Below are positions 7,416 through 15,090 of a stretch of DNA of 37,681 bases, piece by piece (position 1 is the stretch's first letter; every line of letters starts with the position of its first letter). The notes under the pieces are model-generated. The model worked only from the letters and a program-made list of their open reading frames with translations, had not been told where the DNA came from and did no database searches. The translations under genes were made by a program, and so were the position numbers. Location: IMG/VR virus record IMGVR_UViG_3300046369_000549, positions 1 to 37,681 of that record; one strand, given 5' to 3'. Source of the stretch: a virus.

Positions 7416-7757
7416 ATGAAATGGTGTATCATAGCACTCATGTGTATGTTTACTACATTGCCAGCATATGCCCAAGATAGGTTTATTCAATTACCTATGT
7501 TTTTAACTTGTTCAACAAAATCACCAGTGCCGATGCTACAAGGTCAACACGGTGAACTTCCGTTATTACAAGGTGACGGCAAAATATTCATACCCGGAGG
7601 ATCACAAGTAAGCGGCAAGATGCAAATGCTTATGGATCCTGACGATGGTAGTTTTACTATTTTATTTTTACTAGGTAATAAACCTGAGATAACATATTGT
7701 TTAGTGATGAGCGGACAAGACGGTGAACCAATAGCTTACATAGGAGATCCTTTGTAG
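7416..7757 (+). CDS. Secreted small protein with signal peptide (113 aa)
   Basis: The first 20 residues are a Sec-type signal (MKWCIIALMCMFTTLPAYAQ) with an A-x-A site before Gln-Asp. The mature part (about 93 residues) is Gly/Pro/Leu-rich with two cysteines (one in LTCST, one in ITYCLV) that may form a disulfide, so it is likely periplasmic. I recognise no named family. It has a strong ribosome site and a late-type box upstream. A phage periplasmic protein could serve lysis, exclusion or envelope modification; none of these can be shown. Confidence 0.7.
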   Translation: MKWCIIALMCMFTTLPAYAQDRFIQLPMFLTCSTKSPVPMLQGQHGELPLLQGDGKIFIPGGSQVSGKMQMLMDPDDGSFTILFLLGNKPEITYCLVMSGQDGEPIAYIGDPL

Positions 7758-7759
7758 TA

Positions 7760-8272
7760 ATGGCCGATACTCTCGTTCTAAATGCAGACGGGCAACCTAT
7801 ATCTCTACTACCACCCTCAACTATTAACTGGAAAGAAGCAGTAACTTATATTTGGTTAGATAAAGTTACAGTTCTTGATTGGTATGATGATTGGATAGTA
7901 AGTAGTGCAAATTGGGAAACTCGTGTGCCAGCAGTTATAATGTTAAAAGAAATGTATCGACGGCGGCGAAACCCTCGCTTCTCAAAATACAACGTTCATC
8001 TACGCGACATGTTCCATTGTCAATACTGCCTAAACAAATTTTCCAAACAACAATTAACACTAGACCACGTACACCCTATCAGCCTTGGTGGTAAAACATC
8101 TTGGGAAAATATTGTAAGTGCATGTGGCCCGTGTAATACACGTAAGAGTAATAAAACTATTATGAAGCCAAAGAGTGTGCCTTATCGTCCTGACTACTAC
8201 GAGCTTGCCAACAAACGAAAGCAGTTAGACTTTGAAATAAAACACCCTAGCTGGTCAAGTTTTTTATCTTAA
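7760..8272 (+). CDS. HNH endonuclease (170 aa)
   Basis: The C-terminal half carries an HNH/zinc-ribbon domain: CxxC at 87-90, Asp-His at 102-103 (LDHVHPISLGG), Asn117 (ENIV), and a second CxxC at 122-125 (CGPCNTRKSN). The domain cuts DNA in homing nucleases and related phage enzymes. The N-terminal 70 residues (LNADGQPISLLPPSTINWKE) match the opening of many phage HNH proteins with this architecture. It starts 3 bases after the previous stop, and its 3' end overlaps the convergent radical SAM gene by 26 bp. Confidence 0.9.
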   Translation: MADTLVLNADGQPISLLPPSTINWKEAVTYIWLDKVTVLDWYDDWIVSSANWETRVPAVIMLKEMYRRRRNPRFSKYNVHLRDMFHCQYCLNKFSKQQLTLDHVHPISLGGKTSWENIVSACGPCNTRKSNKTIMKPKSVPYRPDYYELANKRKQLDFEIKHPSWSSFLS

Positions 8273-9167
8273 TTTCTTTTTTGGAAGGATCTAGTTGTTG
8301 TTCGTTAGCAAACAATGTATCTTTACTAACATTACCATAAAGCACACCTTTGATATTACATTTGTTACAAGGATGACAGTTTCTGTCTTGAGCTAGTCTT
8401 TGTCTAAATTCCCATAGTTTTTTACTTTTAAGCCAAATGTCTTGTATGCTTTGCTTGCCTACGTTGCCCATGATCTGTTTCTTTTCCCAATCATGTGAAC
8501 ATAATAGTACATCGCCGTCCCAATGTATGCTCATCGCATAGAACGGAATGTTACACCCTAGTTCGGGTAGTTTTTGATCAAACAAATATCCTGCTCTATT
8601 ACTTAGATAAAGAAACCCGTAGTTTTCTTCAGGTGGCTTGTAATAGTGTTGCAGGATATATTGATCTTTAGTCATACCAACTTTTTCAAATAGTTCTGTG
8701 AACTTCTCTACTTGCCACTCACCGTCGTACATTGATACAAAGAATTTATTGATTCCTGCGTCGAGTAGTTCAAGTGTCTTATCGTAAGTAAGCCTATCAC
8801 CATTTGTTACCATGTGTATATTTTCTTGCCATGGCATGTGCTTTTTAAGCAGTTGTATACTTTCAGTTAGATGCTTGTATAATAAACTTTCGCCAAAGCC
8901 GCAATACAACAGTCTATTCTTATAATGACTGTTGGCAAGTTCTTTGCCTATTTTGTCAATTAACTTTAAATCCATGTGTAAGTTTAGATTTGGATATCCG
9001 TGAGCTCTTGGACAGAACTCGCAAGTTAAGTTACATAGTTCTGTAGTCATTAAGTCAATTAACATTAACGAACTAAACGGATCTTCATCATGCATCCTAT
9101 CTTCCATAGGATCATACATTGACTCTCTATCTTTTGCAATATAGTTTGTGCTTTTCATCTCTGGCAT
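8247..9167 (-). CDS. Radical SAM enzyme with SPASM-like C-terminus (306 aa)
   Basis: CxxxCxxC is at Cys45, Cys49 and Cys52 (CNLTCEFC), and CGFGESLL replaces the usual GGEP strand. The C-terminal part has a Cys cluster (GCNIPFY, LLCSHDW, NCHPCNKCN) like a SPASM domain binding extra Fe-S clusters, typical of peptide-modifying maturases. The substrate is unknown. The ATG has no ribosome site; a TTAAATA late box ends exactly five bases upstream, inside the stop codon of the DUF454 gene, so the message is predicted leaderless. It ends head-on with the HNH gene. Confidence 0.85.
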   Translation of the reverse strand: MPEMKSTNYIAKDRESMYDPMEDRMHDEDPFSSLMLIDLMTTELCNLTCEFCPRAHGYPNLNLHMDLKLIDKIGKELANSHYKNRLLYCGFGESLLYKHLTESIQLLKKHMPWQENIHMVTNGDRLTYDKTLELLDAGINKFFVSMYDGEWQVEKFTELFEKVGMTKDQYILQHYYKPPEENYGFLYLSNRAGYLFDQKLPELGCNIPFYAMSIHWDGDVLLCSHDWEKKQIMGNVGKQSIQDIWLKSKKLWEFRQRLAQDRNCHPCNKCNIKGVLYGNVSKDTLFANEQQLDPSKKEIKIKNLTS

Positions 9168-9171
9168 ATTG

Positions 9172-9603
9172 TTATTTAATCCAAGCTATCCTTTTACCAG
9201 CATCCTTACGGCGCTGATGTTCTTCGTGTGACCCTGGATATCTCCAAGCCCATATAGCAACAAGGGCCATAAAGCCTCCGCTCCATAGTACAGCTTTCAT
9301 ATTACCTGTGCTGAACCATATGAACGCAACACTTGTTGTCATTGTAATTATCATAAAGTATTTGAACTTAGTAGGGAAGACACGCTTCTCTGACCATCCA
9401 CGCAGGAAAGGTCCAAACAGTTTATGATTCATTATGTAATTATGCATACGATCGCTTGACTTTGCGAAACAGTATGCCGCGCCTACTGCTGGTGTACTCC
9501 AGGGCAATCCTGGTAAGTATATTCCAACAAACGCAACTCCCAGTAGTACACAGCCTAGGCTGAACCACAATGCTTTTCTTATATTTAAATTTGGTATTCG
9601 CAT
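9172..9603 (-). CDS. DUF454 (YbaN-like) inner-membrane protein (143 aa)
   Basis: The protein matches the DUF454 pattern: an N-terminal membrane hairpin (LGCVLLGVAFVGIYLPGLPW), then AAYCFAKSSDRMHNYIMNHKLFGPFLRGW, and two further hydrophobic segments near 80-120. The cationic C-terminus should face the cytoplasm. The biochemical role of DUF454 is not established. GGAG lies upstream of the ATG. It sits in the operon with hemA and an SGNH protein; a link to heme or envelope metabolism is only inferred from position. Confidence 0.85.
   Translation of the reverse strand: MRIPNLNIRKALWFSLGCVLLGVAFVGIYLPGLPWSTPAVGAAYCFAKSSDRMHNYIMNHKLFGPFLRGWSEKRVFPTKFKYFMIITMTTSVAFIWFSTGNMKAVLWSGGFMALVAIWAWRYPGSHEEHQRRKDAGKRIAWIK
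9173..9179 (-). promoter_or_regulatory. Late promoter box TTAAATA, leaderless geometry
   Basis: On the minus strand TTAAATA ends at 9173 and is followed by five bases and ATG at 9167. The box includes the last codons of the DUF454 gene (ATT AAA TAA). Confidence 0.6.
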
Positions 9604-9619
9604 TTGGGATACTCCTTTT

Positions 9620-10312
9620 CTAGTTTTTATTCATTAGTTGTGCTTCAATAATTCTTTCTCGTAAGTCAACTGCTAACACTTGATGTGTACTTTCTGCAGG
9701 GTGACTTCCATCTAGTGCCTTGTCGCCAGCATCTAAAAGTTGTGTGTAATCTCGCAATAGTCTTATGTTATATATGTCTAAAAATTCAGGCGGGCATGTG
9801 TTGCCTACTGCAATGTTGAATACATTGTTTGTAAACTGTTTAGCATATGTGTTACCAAAGTTCATCCATACTGCATTCTCGTGCATTAAGTCAACTCCGT
9901 CCGGATCAGCAAATGCTCTAAATTTAAGCCATGCTTTAGATGCCTTTACTTTTGCTCGTGAATGAGACCCTGGAGAATGGTTAGCATGAAGGTAAAGTTC
10001 TTCACCCCATGTATCAGTAAAACATGCAGATCTTAATTTCCAAGTCCATGCAAAAATAACAGCGTCATCTGGAGTAATTGGATCGTAACCTAATTCTTTT
10101 AGCCTAGTTATACTGTAACCAATACGTTTGTTTGATGCCGCTGGCATTGATAAGTTTATTACTTTGCTTTTAAACATCTTAGCAAGTTTATTAGGGTATC
10201 CTTTTTTACTTGGACCTTTAGAGTAATCTACCTTACCAGTCGGATACGATATATCACTTAACCCATGGCCGTAGGTATTGCTACAGCCGCAGAAGATTAT
10301 TCTTTTAAACAC
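9620..10312 (-). CDS. SGNH/GDSL-type hydrolase-like protein (230 aa)
   Basis: Block I is [10 protein letters not shown] with nucleophile Ser11, and the C-terminal [10 protein letters not shown] gives Asp201/His204, as in SGNH hydrolases. The middle is variable. The start is a GTG at 10312, overlapping the end of hemA by 16 bp without a clear ribosome site, so translation is probably coupled. Like the SGNH gene at 2467-3057 it shares an operon with a radical SAM gene, the second time this pairing occurs in the window. The substrate is unknown. Confidence 0.7.
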   Translation of the reverse strand: MFKRIIFCGCSNTYGHGLSDISYPTGKVDYSKGPSKKGYPNKLAKMFKSKVINLSMPAASNKRIGYSITRLKELGYDPITPDDAVIFAWTWKLRSACFTDTWGEELYLHANHSPGSHSRAKVKASKAWLKFRAFADPDGVDLMHENAVWMNFGNTYAKQFTNNVFNIAVGNTCPPEFLDIYNIRLLRDYTQLLDAGDKALDGSHPAESTHQVLAVDLRERIIEAQLMNKN

Positions 10313-11481
10313 TCAGCTACTGCCTTTACACATTCACTAATCATTGCATCAGTGTGCTTTGGTGTAGGAGCGAAACGTAGTCGTTCTTGTCCTACAGCCA
10401 CCGTTGGATAATTAATTGGTTGAACATAAATTCCATAATCATTTAGAAGTTTATCACTAATTGCTTTACATTTTACAGCATCACGTATCATTACAGGAAT
10501 AATATGTGTTGTTGTTGTTTCAGCAACTTCGACACCATTTGCTTCAAAGCCTTTTTTAAGACGCTTTGCTTGACGTTGGTGTTGTTCCCTAAGTTCATTG
10601 TGGTCTTTAAGATATTTTATACTAGCCAATGCTCCAGCACAAGTGACTGGAGACATTGACGTAGTAAAAATAAAGCCTGAAGCAACAGAGCGGACAGCAT
10701 CTATGATGACAGCATCCCCTGCTATATATCCGCCCTGTACTCCATAAGCCTTGCCTAACGTTCCGTTGATTATATCAACTCGATCTTCCCCTATCTGTTC
10801 GCAGATACCTGCGCCAGTGTTTCCGTACAGCCCAACGGCATGTACTTCGTCTATATAGGTCATCGCACCGTAACGTTCAGCTAAATCGCAAATGTCTTTG
10901 ATAAGTCCTACATCCCCATCCATGCTATACACGGATTCAAATACTATGCATGGAGTACCTGAACACTGTTTTAACTTATCTTCAAGATCCTCTATATCGT
11001 TGTGCTTCCAAACTAATTTGTCGGCACCACTGTGACGTATACCTTGTATAAGGCTTGCGTGATTCATGCTATCACTTAAAAACACAATGTCGGAAACGAT
11101 TTGTTTAAGAGAAACTAACGTCCACTCATTTGCTACATATGCAGACGTATAAAGTAAAGCTGACTCCTTGTTATGTAACTTAGCCAGCTCGTGTTCTAAT
11201 GCAACGTGATAGTGTGAAGTACCACCAATATTACGAGTACCACCACTGCCTGCACCAGTTTGATCTAGTGCAGTGTGCATTGCATCTATGACAACTTTGT
11301 TTTCCCCCATTCCAAGGTAATCATTGCTACACCAATTTACAATCTCTTTGATTGCATACTTACCGTACCAAATCGCTTTAGGAAACTTTCCGCGCTCTCT
11401 GAGAATATCATTGAACACACGGTACTTGCCTTCCTGTTTTAGATCGTTAATTTTATCTTGAAAAGGTTTTTTGGTTATCAT
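10297..11481 (-). CDS. hemA: 5-aminolevulinate synthase (394 aa)
   Basis: This is a PLP enzyme of the alpha-oxoamine synthase family that joins glycine and succinyl-CoA to make 5-aminolevulinate, the first step of heme synthesis in alphaproteobacteria (C4 pathway). Visible marks are [24 protein letters not shown] (residues 76-92), NHAS with His141, DEVHAVG (211-217) and TLGKAYG with PLP lysine 244. Length is normal for the family (about 400). AKB ligase and 8-amino-7-oxononanoate synthase are close relatives, but the [12 protein letters not shown] region favours ALAS. A late box GATAAATA ends five bases before the ATG and no ribosome site is seen, so a leaderless late message is predicted. 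The source is probably an alphaproteobacterial host. Confidence 0.88.
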   Translation of the reverse strand: MITKKPFQDKINDLKQEGKYRVFNDILRERGKFPKAIWYGKYAIKEIVNWCSNDYLGMGENKVVIDAMHTALDQTGAGSGGTRNIGGTSHYHVALEHELAKLHNKESALLYTSAYVANEWTLVSLKQIVSDIVFLSDSMNHASLIQGIRHSGADKLVWKHNDIEDLEDKLKQCSGTPCIVFESVYSMDGDVGLIKDICDLAERYGAMTYIDEVHAVGLYGNTGAGICEQIGEDRVDIINGTLGKAYGVQGGYIAGDAVIIDAVRSVASGFIFTTSMSPVTCAGALASIKYLKDHNELREQHQRQAKRLKKGFEANGVEVAETTTTHIIPVMIRDAVKCKAISDKLLNDYGIYVQPINYPTVAVGQERLRFAPTPKHTDAMISECVKAVAECLKE

Positions 11482-11486
11482 ATTCT

Positions 11487-11494
11487 TATTTATC
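11487..11494 (-). promoter_or_regulatory. Late promoter box GATAAATA for hemA, leaderless geometry
   Basis: The box on the minus strand (11494-11487) is followed by AGAAT and the ATG at 11481. It is divergent from the late box at 11510-11516. Confidence 0.7.
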
Positions 11495-11509
11495 TACGTA
11501 TATAATTGG

Positions 11510-11516
11510 TTAAATA
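11510..11516 (+). promoter_or_regulatory. Late promoter box TTAAATA for the oxygenase, leaderless geometry
   Basis: The box is followed by TTTGT and the ATG at 11522. Only about 40 bp separate the two divergent start codons, each with its own late box and five-base spacer. Confidence 0.65.
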
Positions 11517-11521
11517 TTTGT

Positions 11522-12100
11522 ATGATACCATTAGTTAATCCAGATTTAAACGGTCAATATATTTTCGTAGTTGAAAATGTATTTCCAAACGAGCATTTAG
11601 AATTTTTAAAAAACTATTTTACAGCTGATAAACTAGAGTCAGCTAAAACACAAAGTAACATTGCAGACGATGATGAAGTACGAAAAACAGATATTGCTTG
11701 GTTAGATATAAATGACGAAGCAACACATTCTATATATGAGTTACTAAACAATCTTGTTAAGTATGCAAATGATCAACACTACCATTGGAATCTACAACAT
11801 TTAGAGACTGTACAGTACGGAGAGTACGGTGTTGGAGGACATTATAAAGTTCACACAGACACAGGATTACATAATCCAATGGGAAGCAATAGAAAACTTA
11901 GTTTTAGTATTTTGTTGAATGATAATTATGAAGGCGGCGAATTAAATATACCAGGCAGTCCAGGACAACCCGATAGTTTTGTGCCGCAAGCAAATTCAGC
12001 AGTGTTCTTTCCTAGTTCTATGCCTCATTGTGTCAAGCCAGTAACAAAAGGAGTGCGCAAAAGTTTAGTTGGTTGGGTACACGGACCAAACTTTGTATAA
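11522..12100 (+). CDS. 2-oxoglutarate/Fe(II) oxygenase, prolyl-4-hydroxylase-like (192 aa)
   Basis: The double-stranded beta-helix motif is clear: HTD with His111 and Asp113 (HYKVHTDTG), distal His169 (SSMPHCVKPV), and Arg179/Ser181 (GVRKSLVGW) for 2-oxoglutarate. GGELNIPG and VFFPS are typical of phage P4H-like enzymes. These hydroxylate protein side chains or other small substrates using oxygen; the target is unknown. The start at 11522 is chosen over an upstream in-frame ATG because it lies at the predicted first base of a late transcript and the upstream extension would span the promoter. The next gene starts 8 bp after its stop. Confidence 0.87.
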   Translation: MIPLVNPDLNGQYIFVVENVFPNEHLEFLKNYFTADKLESAKTQSNIADDDEVRKTDIAWLDINDEATHSIYELLNNLVKYANDQHYHWNLQHLETVQYGEYGVGGHYKVHTDTGLHNPMGSNRKLSFSILLNDNYEGGELNIPGSPGQPDSFVPQANSAVFFPSSMPHCVKPVTKGVRKSLVGWVHGPNFV

Positions 12101-12103
12101 ATA
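12096..12103 (+). promoter_or_regulatory. Late promoter box TATAAATA, leaderless geometry
   Basis: The exact consensus overlaps the oxygenase stop codon and is followed by TTATT and the ATG at 12109. Confidence 0.8.
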
Positions 12104-12108
12104 TTATT

Positions 12109-12390
12109 ATGAGAACAACAGATATTATAAGAGCAGTATTAGATGTACTTGACAAAGCTGAAGAGCCTAAAGCTGAAGTATTGCCGGCACCGGAACAAGG
12201 TGAGCCTGAGGCAAGTCGTTTTAAACAGATCTTTGCAATGTTAAGTAATCCTAGTAAAGGACCATTAGGCAACAGCCCAAACGAAGTAGTTGCAGATGTC
12301 GATGCAGTTACAACACTTGCAGGCGGCGGAGTAAACGGTCCGAAAGATCCAGCTGATATAAGAGTTAAAGATCCAAGGGGGTTTGAATAA
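12109..12390 (+). CDS. Small hypothetical, probably virion-associated (93 aa)
   Basis: I recognise no family. The N-terminus (MRTTDIIRAVLDVLDKAEEP) is helical and amphipathic, and the rest is Pro/Ala/Asn/Gly-rich and likely flexible. The ATG at 12109 coincides with the predicted late transcript start and has no ribosome site. The stop overlaps the next start (TAATG). Co-transcription with two apparent structural genes suggests a minor virion or assembly role. Confidence 0.7.
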   Translation: MRTTDIIRAVLDVLDKAEEPKAEVLPAPEQGEPEASRFKQIFAMLSNPSKGPLGNSPNEVVADVDAVTTLAGGGVNGPKDPADIRVKDPRGFE

Positions 12391-12605
12391 TGCCAACTAA
12401 ACGTGAAAGACAAGATGCAAAACTAACACAGGCTAACGCAGACAGAGCGGCTCGCAATGTTATACAACCAGGACGCTATGCAGATGTTACAGCAGACGCA
12501 ACTCAACTACCTACACGTTATGCAGTTGGTGATAACGATACCAACAACGTGGTTGACAATCCTAACACTGGCGGCCTTAAACTAGGCAGACCTTGGGCTA
12601 GTTAA
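12390..12605 (+). CDS. Small hypothetical (71 aa) between coupled late genes
   Basis: The protein is polar, basic at the N-terminus (MPTKRERQDAKL) and Asn/Asp/Thr-rich after that, with no membrane segment. It joins both neighbours by TAATG overlaps, so all three proteins are probably made by re-initiating ribosomes. I recognise no family; position suggests a virion or assembly component. Confidence 0.7.
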   Translation: MPTKRERQDAKLTQANADRAARNVIQPGRYADVTADATQLPTRYAVGDNDTNNVVDNPNTGGLKLGRPWAS

Positions 12606-13378
12606 TGGCTAATAGAAAACATTACAATCTAAGACAAATGGTAGCCTCAGGCTACAATAGTAATGATCACAGTTACATCCACAAGTTTGGACAGATTGCC
12701 GAAGCCGCTTCCGATCAATTTGGCACAGTATGGGATGTTGACGATACAGTTTATCCGTGGGCAAGTTTTGACACAGCAGGTACACTCAGTGTTGTAAGCG
12801 ATAGCACTGATGATGTAAACAGCACAGGAACAGGTGCTTTTAATATTGTAATAGAAGGACTGGACAACGATTATAATGTTGTATCAGAAACAATCTTGAT
12901 TAATGGTGTCACACCAGTAGCAGGCACAGTCAGTTTCAAAAGAGTATATCGTGCTTATGTAGGTGCCGCAGGAAGCACAGGCAATAATGTTGGAAAACTA
13001 TCAGTATCAAAAGGCGGTGTAGTGGTATTGTGTATCCGACCTCAACTGAATCAAACACTAATGGCTATCTATACCATACCAGCAGGCAAAACAGGATATC
13101 TTTATCAAGTAACCAGTACAGGTGAGAAAGACGCAGACTTTTCAGGTTATGTTTATGCCCGTATAGGAGGCACAGGATTATTTAGAGCCCAGCATGTTTG
13201 GGATGTCACTGGCGGCGGACAATATGTATACAACTTTAGTTTTCCTGTCCGTTATCCAGAGAAGTCCGACATTGACATAAGAGTTCTACCACGGGACAAC
13301 AACCGTAGCACCACAGCCTGTTTTGATATGTTATTAGTTGATGACGAACCAGATCATCCTGATTCTTACGGCGCATAA
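12605..13378 (+). CDS. Probable virion structural protein (257 aa)
   Basis: The sequence is rich in Gly, Ser, Thr, Val and Asp with alternating beta-type segments throughout (GTLSVVSDSTDDVNSTGTGA, PAGKTGYLYQVTSTGEKD), as in phage head-decoration or tail beta-sandwich proteins. There is no signal peptide or membrane segment. The gene is last in a TAATG-coupled late group under the exact late box at 12096. I cannot place it in a named family. Confidence 0.65.
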   Translation: MANRKHYNLRQMVASGYNSNDHSYIHKFGQIAEAASDQFGTVWDVDDTVYPWASFDTAGTLSVVSDSTDDVNSTGTGAFNIVIEGLDNDYNVVSETILINGVTPVAGTVSFKRVYRAYVGAAGSTGNNVGKLSVSKGGVVVLCIRPQLNQTLMAIYTIPAGKTGYLYQVTSTGEKDADFSGYVYARIGGTGLFRAQHVWDVTGGGQYVYNFSFPVRYPEKSDIDIRVLPRDNNRSTTACFDMLLVDDEPDHPDSYGA

Positions 13379-13388
13379 AGGTGATTAA

Positions 13389-13414
13389 CCCCTACGCTAT
13401 TTCTAACGCAGGGG
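13389..13414. terminator. Weak inverted repeat after the structural gene
   Basis: CCCCT (13389-13393) can pair with AGGGG (13410-13414), extended by two pairs after a mismatch. There is no T-run on either side, so it is at best a weak terminator or processing site between convergent genes. Confidence 0.25.
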
Positions 13415-13452
13415 CTGCCGTTATATATACTTTATGTAAGGACTATGTCCCT

Positions 13453-13782
13453 TTATTCTTTAGTTTTACTAGTTTTACCATTTACAAATTCGTAAAACTT
13501 TTCAGCCGCTTCTAATACAGCGTCTGTTCCTGGTACTTCTGGCATTGTAACAGAATTTACAATCTCACCAGTTTCAGGATCACGTTTTACACTTTGTTCC
13601 CATCCGCCAAATTTAGCATGATAGTCGTTCCAGACATTGCCCTGGGCCATCTCTAAAACTTTTGTGCGGATTTCATATCCATTCTTATTTGTTGTGATTT
13701 TTGGCATTGCGGCTTTAAACATTTCAGCAACTTCCTGTGTTTGTTTAAAGATGGCTTCGCCGTATTTGGTGTCTACGCTCAT
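13453..13782 (-). CDS. Conserved phage hypothetical (109 aa)
   Basis: The pattern YGEAIFKQTQEVAEMFKAAM, then PKITTNKNGYEIRTKVLEMA and KFGGWE, resembles a small protein conserved in T4-like cyanophages, as far as I recall; its function is unknown. It is helical and soluble, with MPEVPG and a helical C-terminus. AAGGAG precedes the ATG, and a short hairpin (TGTTAC/GTAACA, 13813-13828) lies in the leader. It has its own sigma70-like promoter. Confidence 0.75.
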   Translation of the reverse strand: MSVDTKYGEAIFKQTQEVAEMFKAAMPKITTNKNGYEIRTKVLEMAQGNVWNDYHAKFGGWEQSVKRDPETGEIVNSVTMPEVPGTDAVLEAAEKFYEFVNGKTSKTKE

Positions 13783-13818
13783 TATATTCTCCTTTGTGTG
13801 TATGTGTGTAGTGTTACT

Positions 13819-13847
13819 AATGTAACAGAGTATTTAGTATTTGTCAA
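13819..13847 (-). promoter_or_regulatory. Sigma70-like promoter of the 109-aa gene
   Basis: On the minus strand TTGACA (13847-13842), 17 bases, TACATT (13824-13819). The TGA stop of the upstream 71-aa gene is part of the -35 box (GGT TGA CA). A CTAAATA late-type box also lies in the spacer. Confidence 0.55.
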
Positions 13848-14059
13848 CCGCCTGGAACAAATTCTTTTGGAGTATACCATACCTTTTGATGATGTATACG
13901 TCCTAGCAGTTCTTGTATCTCGTGCATTTCTTCTTTTAGCTTTTCCGATACATCGCCTTGTGCAATGGCCAATCCTCTACGGCCAGCCTTTGCTCTTAGT
14001 GCCTGTTCGATAACTTCAATGTCTCTTACAGTTAATTCAAAGTTTTTATTTGGTTTCAT
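13844..14059 (-). CDS. Small conserved phage hypothetical (71 aa)
   Basis: The helical protein has the pattern FELTVRDIEVIEQALRAK, which I associate with small T4-like phage proteins of unknown function. The start at 14059 is chosen because ATG overlaps the stop of the 28-residue gene (ATGA) and GAGGAG lies 10 bases upstream; a longer frame from 14131 would run across that gene. It is the last gene of the pseudoazurin operon. Confidence 0.75.
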   Translation of the reverse strand: MKPNKNFELTVRDIEVIEQALRAKAGRRGLAIAQGDVSEKLKEEMHEIQELLGRIHHQKVWYTPKEFVPGG

Positions 14060-14142
14060 AGTCCTAGACTCCTCATCCATATAGGTATTACTACAATGTG
14101 TAGGAATACGCATAGGGCTAACATGAGCCAAACTATTTTCAT
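14056..14142 (-). CDS. 28-residue single-span membrane micro-protein
   Basis: The frame reads MKIVWLMLALCVFLHIVVIP then eight more residues (IWMRSLGL), almost all hydrophobic: one membrane helix with a short basic tail. AGGGG lies upstream of the ATG, and the TGA overlaps the next ATG (ATGA). Its size and place beside an oxidase-subunit-like peptide recall tiny accessory subunits of respiratory oxidases (CydX and CcoQ are examples), but this is inference only. Confidence 0.6.
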   Translation of the reverse strand: MKIVWLMLALCVFLHIVVIPIWMRSLGL

Positions 14143-14162
14143 GTTACCCCTATCGCCGTGCA

Positions 14163-14360
14163 TTAGTCTGTACTTAGTCCTGTTGGGCTATACTGTTCTC
14201 CGTTGTATCCTGGATAGGTATCATCTTCAACACCAAAGTTACAACTTGCAACAATAAACAAAAATGCTATTGAAGCATAGGTAGTGCGTTTGCTCCACAA
14301 GATGAAGCCGTCAAATGCAACTTCGGCTTGCTTTTGTGCATCTTCAGTTACCTTACTCAT
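14163..14360 (-). CDS. Small membrane protein resembling aa3-type cytochrome oxidase subunit IV (65 aa)
   Basis: The pattern AFDGFILWSKRTTYASIAFLFIV matches in order the bacterial aa3-oxidase subunit IV (COX4_pro_2) pattern, an amphipathic 'F-GFI-W' stretch before one membrane helix; the helix here is about residues 27-45. The C-terminus after the helix is polar and would face the periplasm. It is coupled to the pseudoazurin gene by ATGA. A blue copper electron carrier beside an oxidase-like subunit suggests a respiratory function. The resemblance is short, so any small membrane protein remains possible. Confidence 0.5.
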   Translation of the reverse strand: MSKVTEDAQKQAEVAFDGFILWSKRTTYASIAFLFIVASCNFGVEDDTYPGYNGEQYSPTGLSTD

Positions 14361-14788
14361 AGGTCAGCCAATAGTGCCTTTAGTTTCTTCTTTGACTTGC
14401 CACGTACCTTAGCGTCTTTGATAGCATCAACGCCTTCTTGTGTTAGTTCACCTACAACTACAATAGCAATCATTCCCATGCTCTTGTGTGGTGTACATTG
14501 GTACAAGTACACACCTGGTGTGTCAAATGTATATGTGTATTCTTTTGATAGTTTTGATTTCTTTGGTGAGTCCCAACCATCTGGCCCAGCAATGAATTCT
14601 ACATTGTGACCTTTTGATGTTGGCAACCATGTGATTGAATCTCCTACTTCGATAACTGAGATGTCTTCACTGTAAACCATTTTAGCGCCATCGTCACGCT
14701 TGTTTAGCATGTCGACGGAAATGTCTGCGGCAAATGCCGGGGTTGATAGTAGACCCATGAGGGCAACTGTAGTGAGTAATTTTTTCAT
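14357..14788 (-). CDS. Pseudoazurin-like blue copper protein (143 aa)
   Basis: A signal peptide (MKKLLTTVALMGLLSTPAFA, 20 residues) directs it to the periplasm. The mature cupredoxin has copper ligands His61 (KGHNVEFI), Cys98 and His101 (YQCTPHKSMGM) and Met106, with the spacing of pseudoazurin (C-x2-H-x4-M), and a C-terminal tail rich in Lys. Pseudoazurin carries electrons between cytochromes and oxidases or nitrite reductase. It heads a minus-strand operon with a subunit IV-like peptide and a 28-residue membrane peptide. The sigma70 promoter at 14849-14877 suggests early or middle expression. It is comparable in logic to plastocyanin in cyanophages. Confidence 0.9.
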   Translation of the reverse strand: MKKLLTTVALMGLLSTPAFAADISVDMLNKRDDGAKMVYSEDISVIEVGDSITWLPTSKGHNVEFIAGPDGWDSPKKSKLSKEYTYTFDTPGVYLYQCTPHKSMGMIAIVVVGELTQEGVDAIKDAKVRGKSKKKLKALLADL

Positions 14789-14822
14789 TTGTGTTTTCTT
14801 TCTTTGTGTATATGTGTAGTAT

Positions 14823-14840
14823 GCTACAAGAATTTGTAGC
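14823..14840 (-). other. Perfect hairpin at the 5' end of the pseudoazurin message
   Basis: GCTACAA (14823-14829) and TTGTAGC (14834-14840) form a perfect 7-bp stem with a 4-base loop, just inside the predicted transcript start near 14842. It could protect the mRNA 5' end or be an operator; no T-run follows. Confidence 0.5.
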
Positions 14841-14848
14841 GTGTATTA

Positions 14849-14877
14849 TATATAGCAGAGAACACAGGCATAGTCAA
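14849..14877 (-). promoter_or_regulatory. Sigma70 promoter of the pseudoazurin operon
   Basis: On the minus strand TTGACT (14877-14872), 17 bases, TATATA (14854-14849), preceded by GGG. Start expected near 14842. Confidence 0.7.
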
Positions 14878-14922
14878 CCCTGTTAGCGTAAACTGTGTAA
14901 ATTTGTAGCAGTATTACAACAC

Positions 14923-15045
14923 TTAGATTTGACTAAGTGATATGTACATAACACTGACACAAAAAATAGCAAGTAGACTAAAGCCTATGTTGTCACATAG
15001 TTCGCCGTCGCATCGTGCTATTAAGTTTTCAAGTAAGTTTTTCAT
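14923..15045 (-). CDS. 40-residue membrane micro-protein
   Basis: MKNLLENLIARCDGELCDN is followed by a hydrophobic helix (IGFSLLAIFCVSVMYISL) and a stop at 14923. AGAGGA lies upstream of the ATG. It starts after the terminator of the DUF1127 operon, so it may be read from readthrough. Two cysteines precede the membrane segment. No family is recognised. Confidence 0.6.
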   Translation of the reverse strand: MKNLLENLIARCDGELCDNIGFSLLAIFCVSVMYISLSQI

Positions 15046-15063
15046 AAGTCCTCTGTGTGTGGT

Positions 15064-15090
15064 AAAAGGGCGACTACTTGCCGCCCTTTT
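15064..15090 (-). terminator. Bidirectional rho-independent terminator after the micro-gene operon
   Basis: AAAAGGGCG (15064-15072) pairs with CGCCCTTTT (15082-15090), and T-runs follow on both strands. On the minus strand it ends the DUF1127 operon; the stop codon of the last micro-gene lies within the hairpin. Confidence 0.75.
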
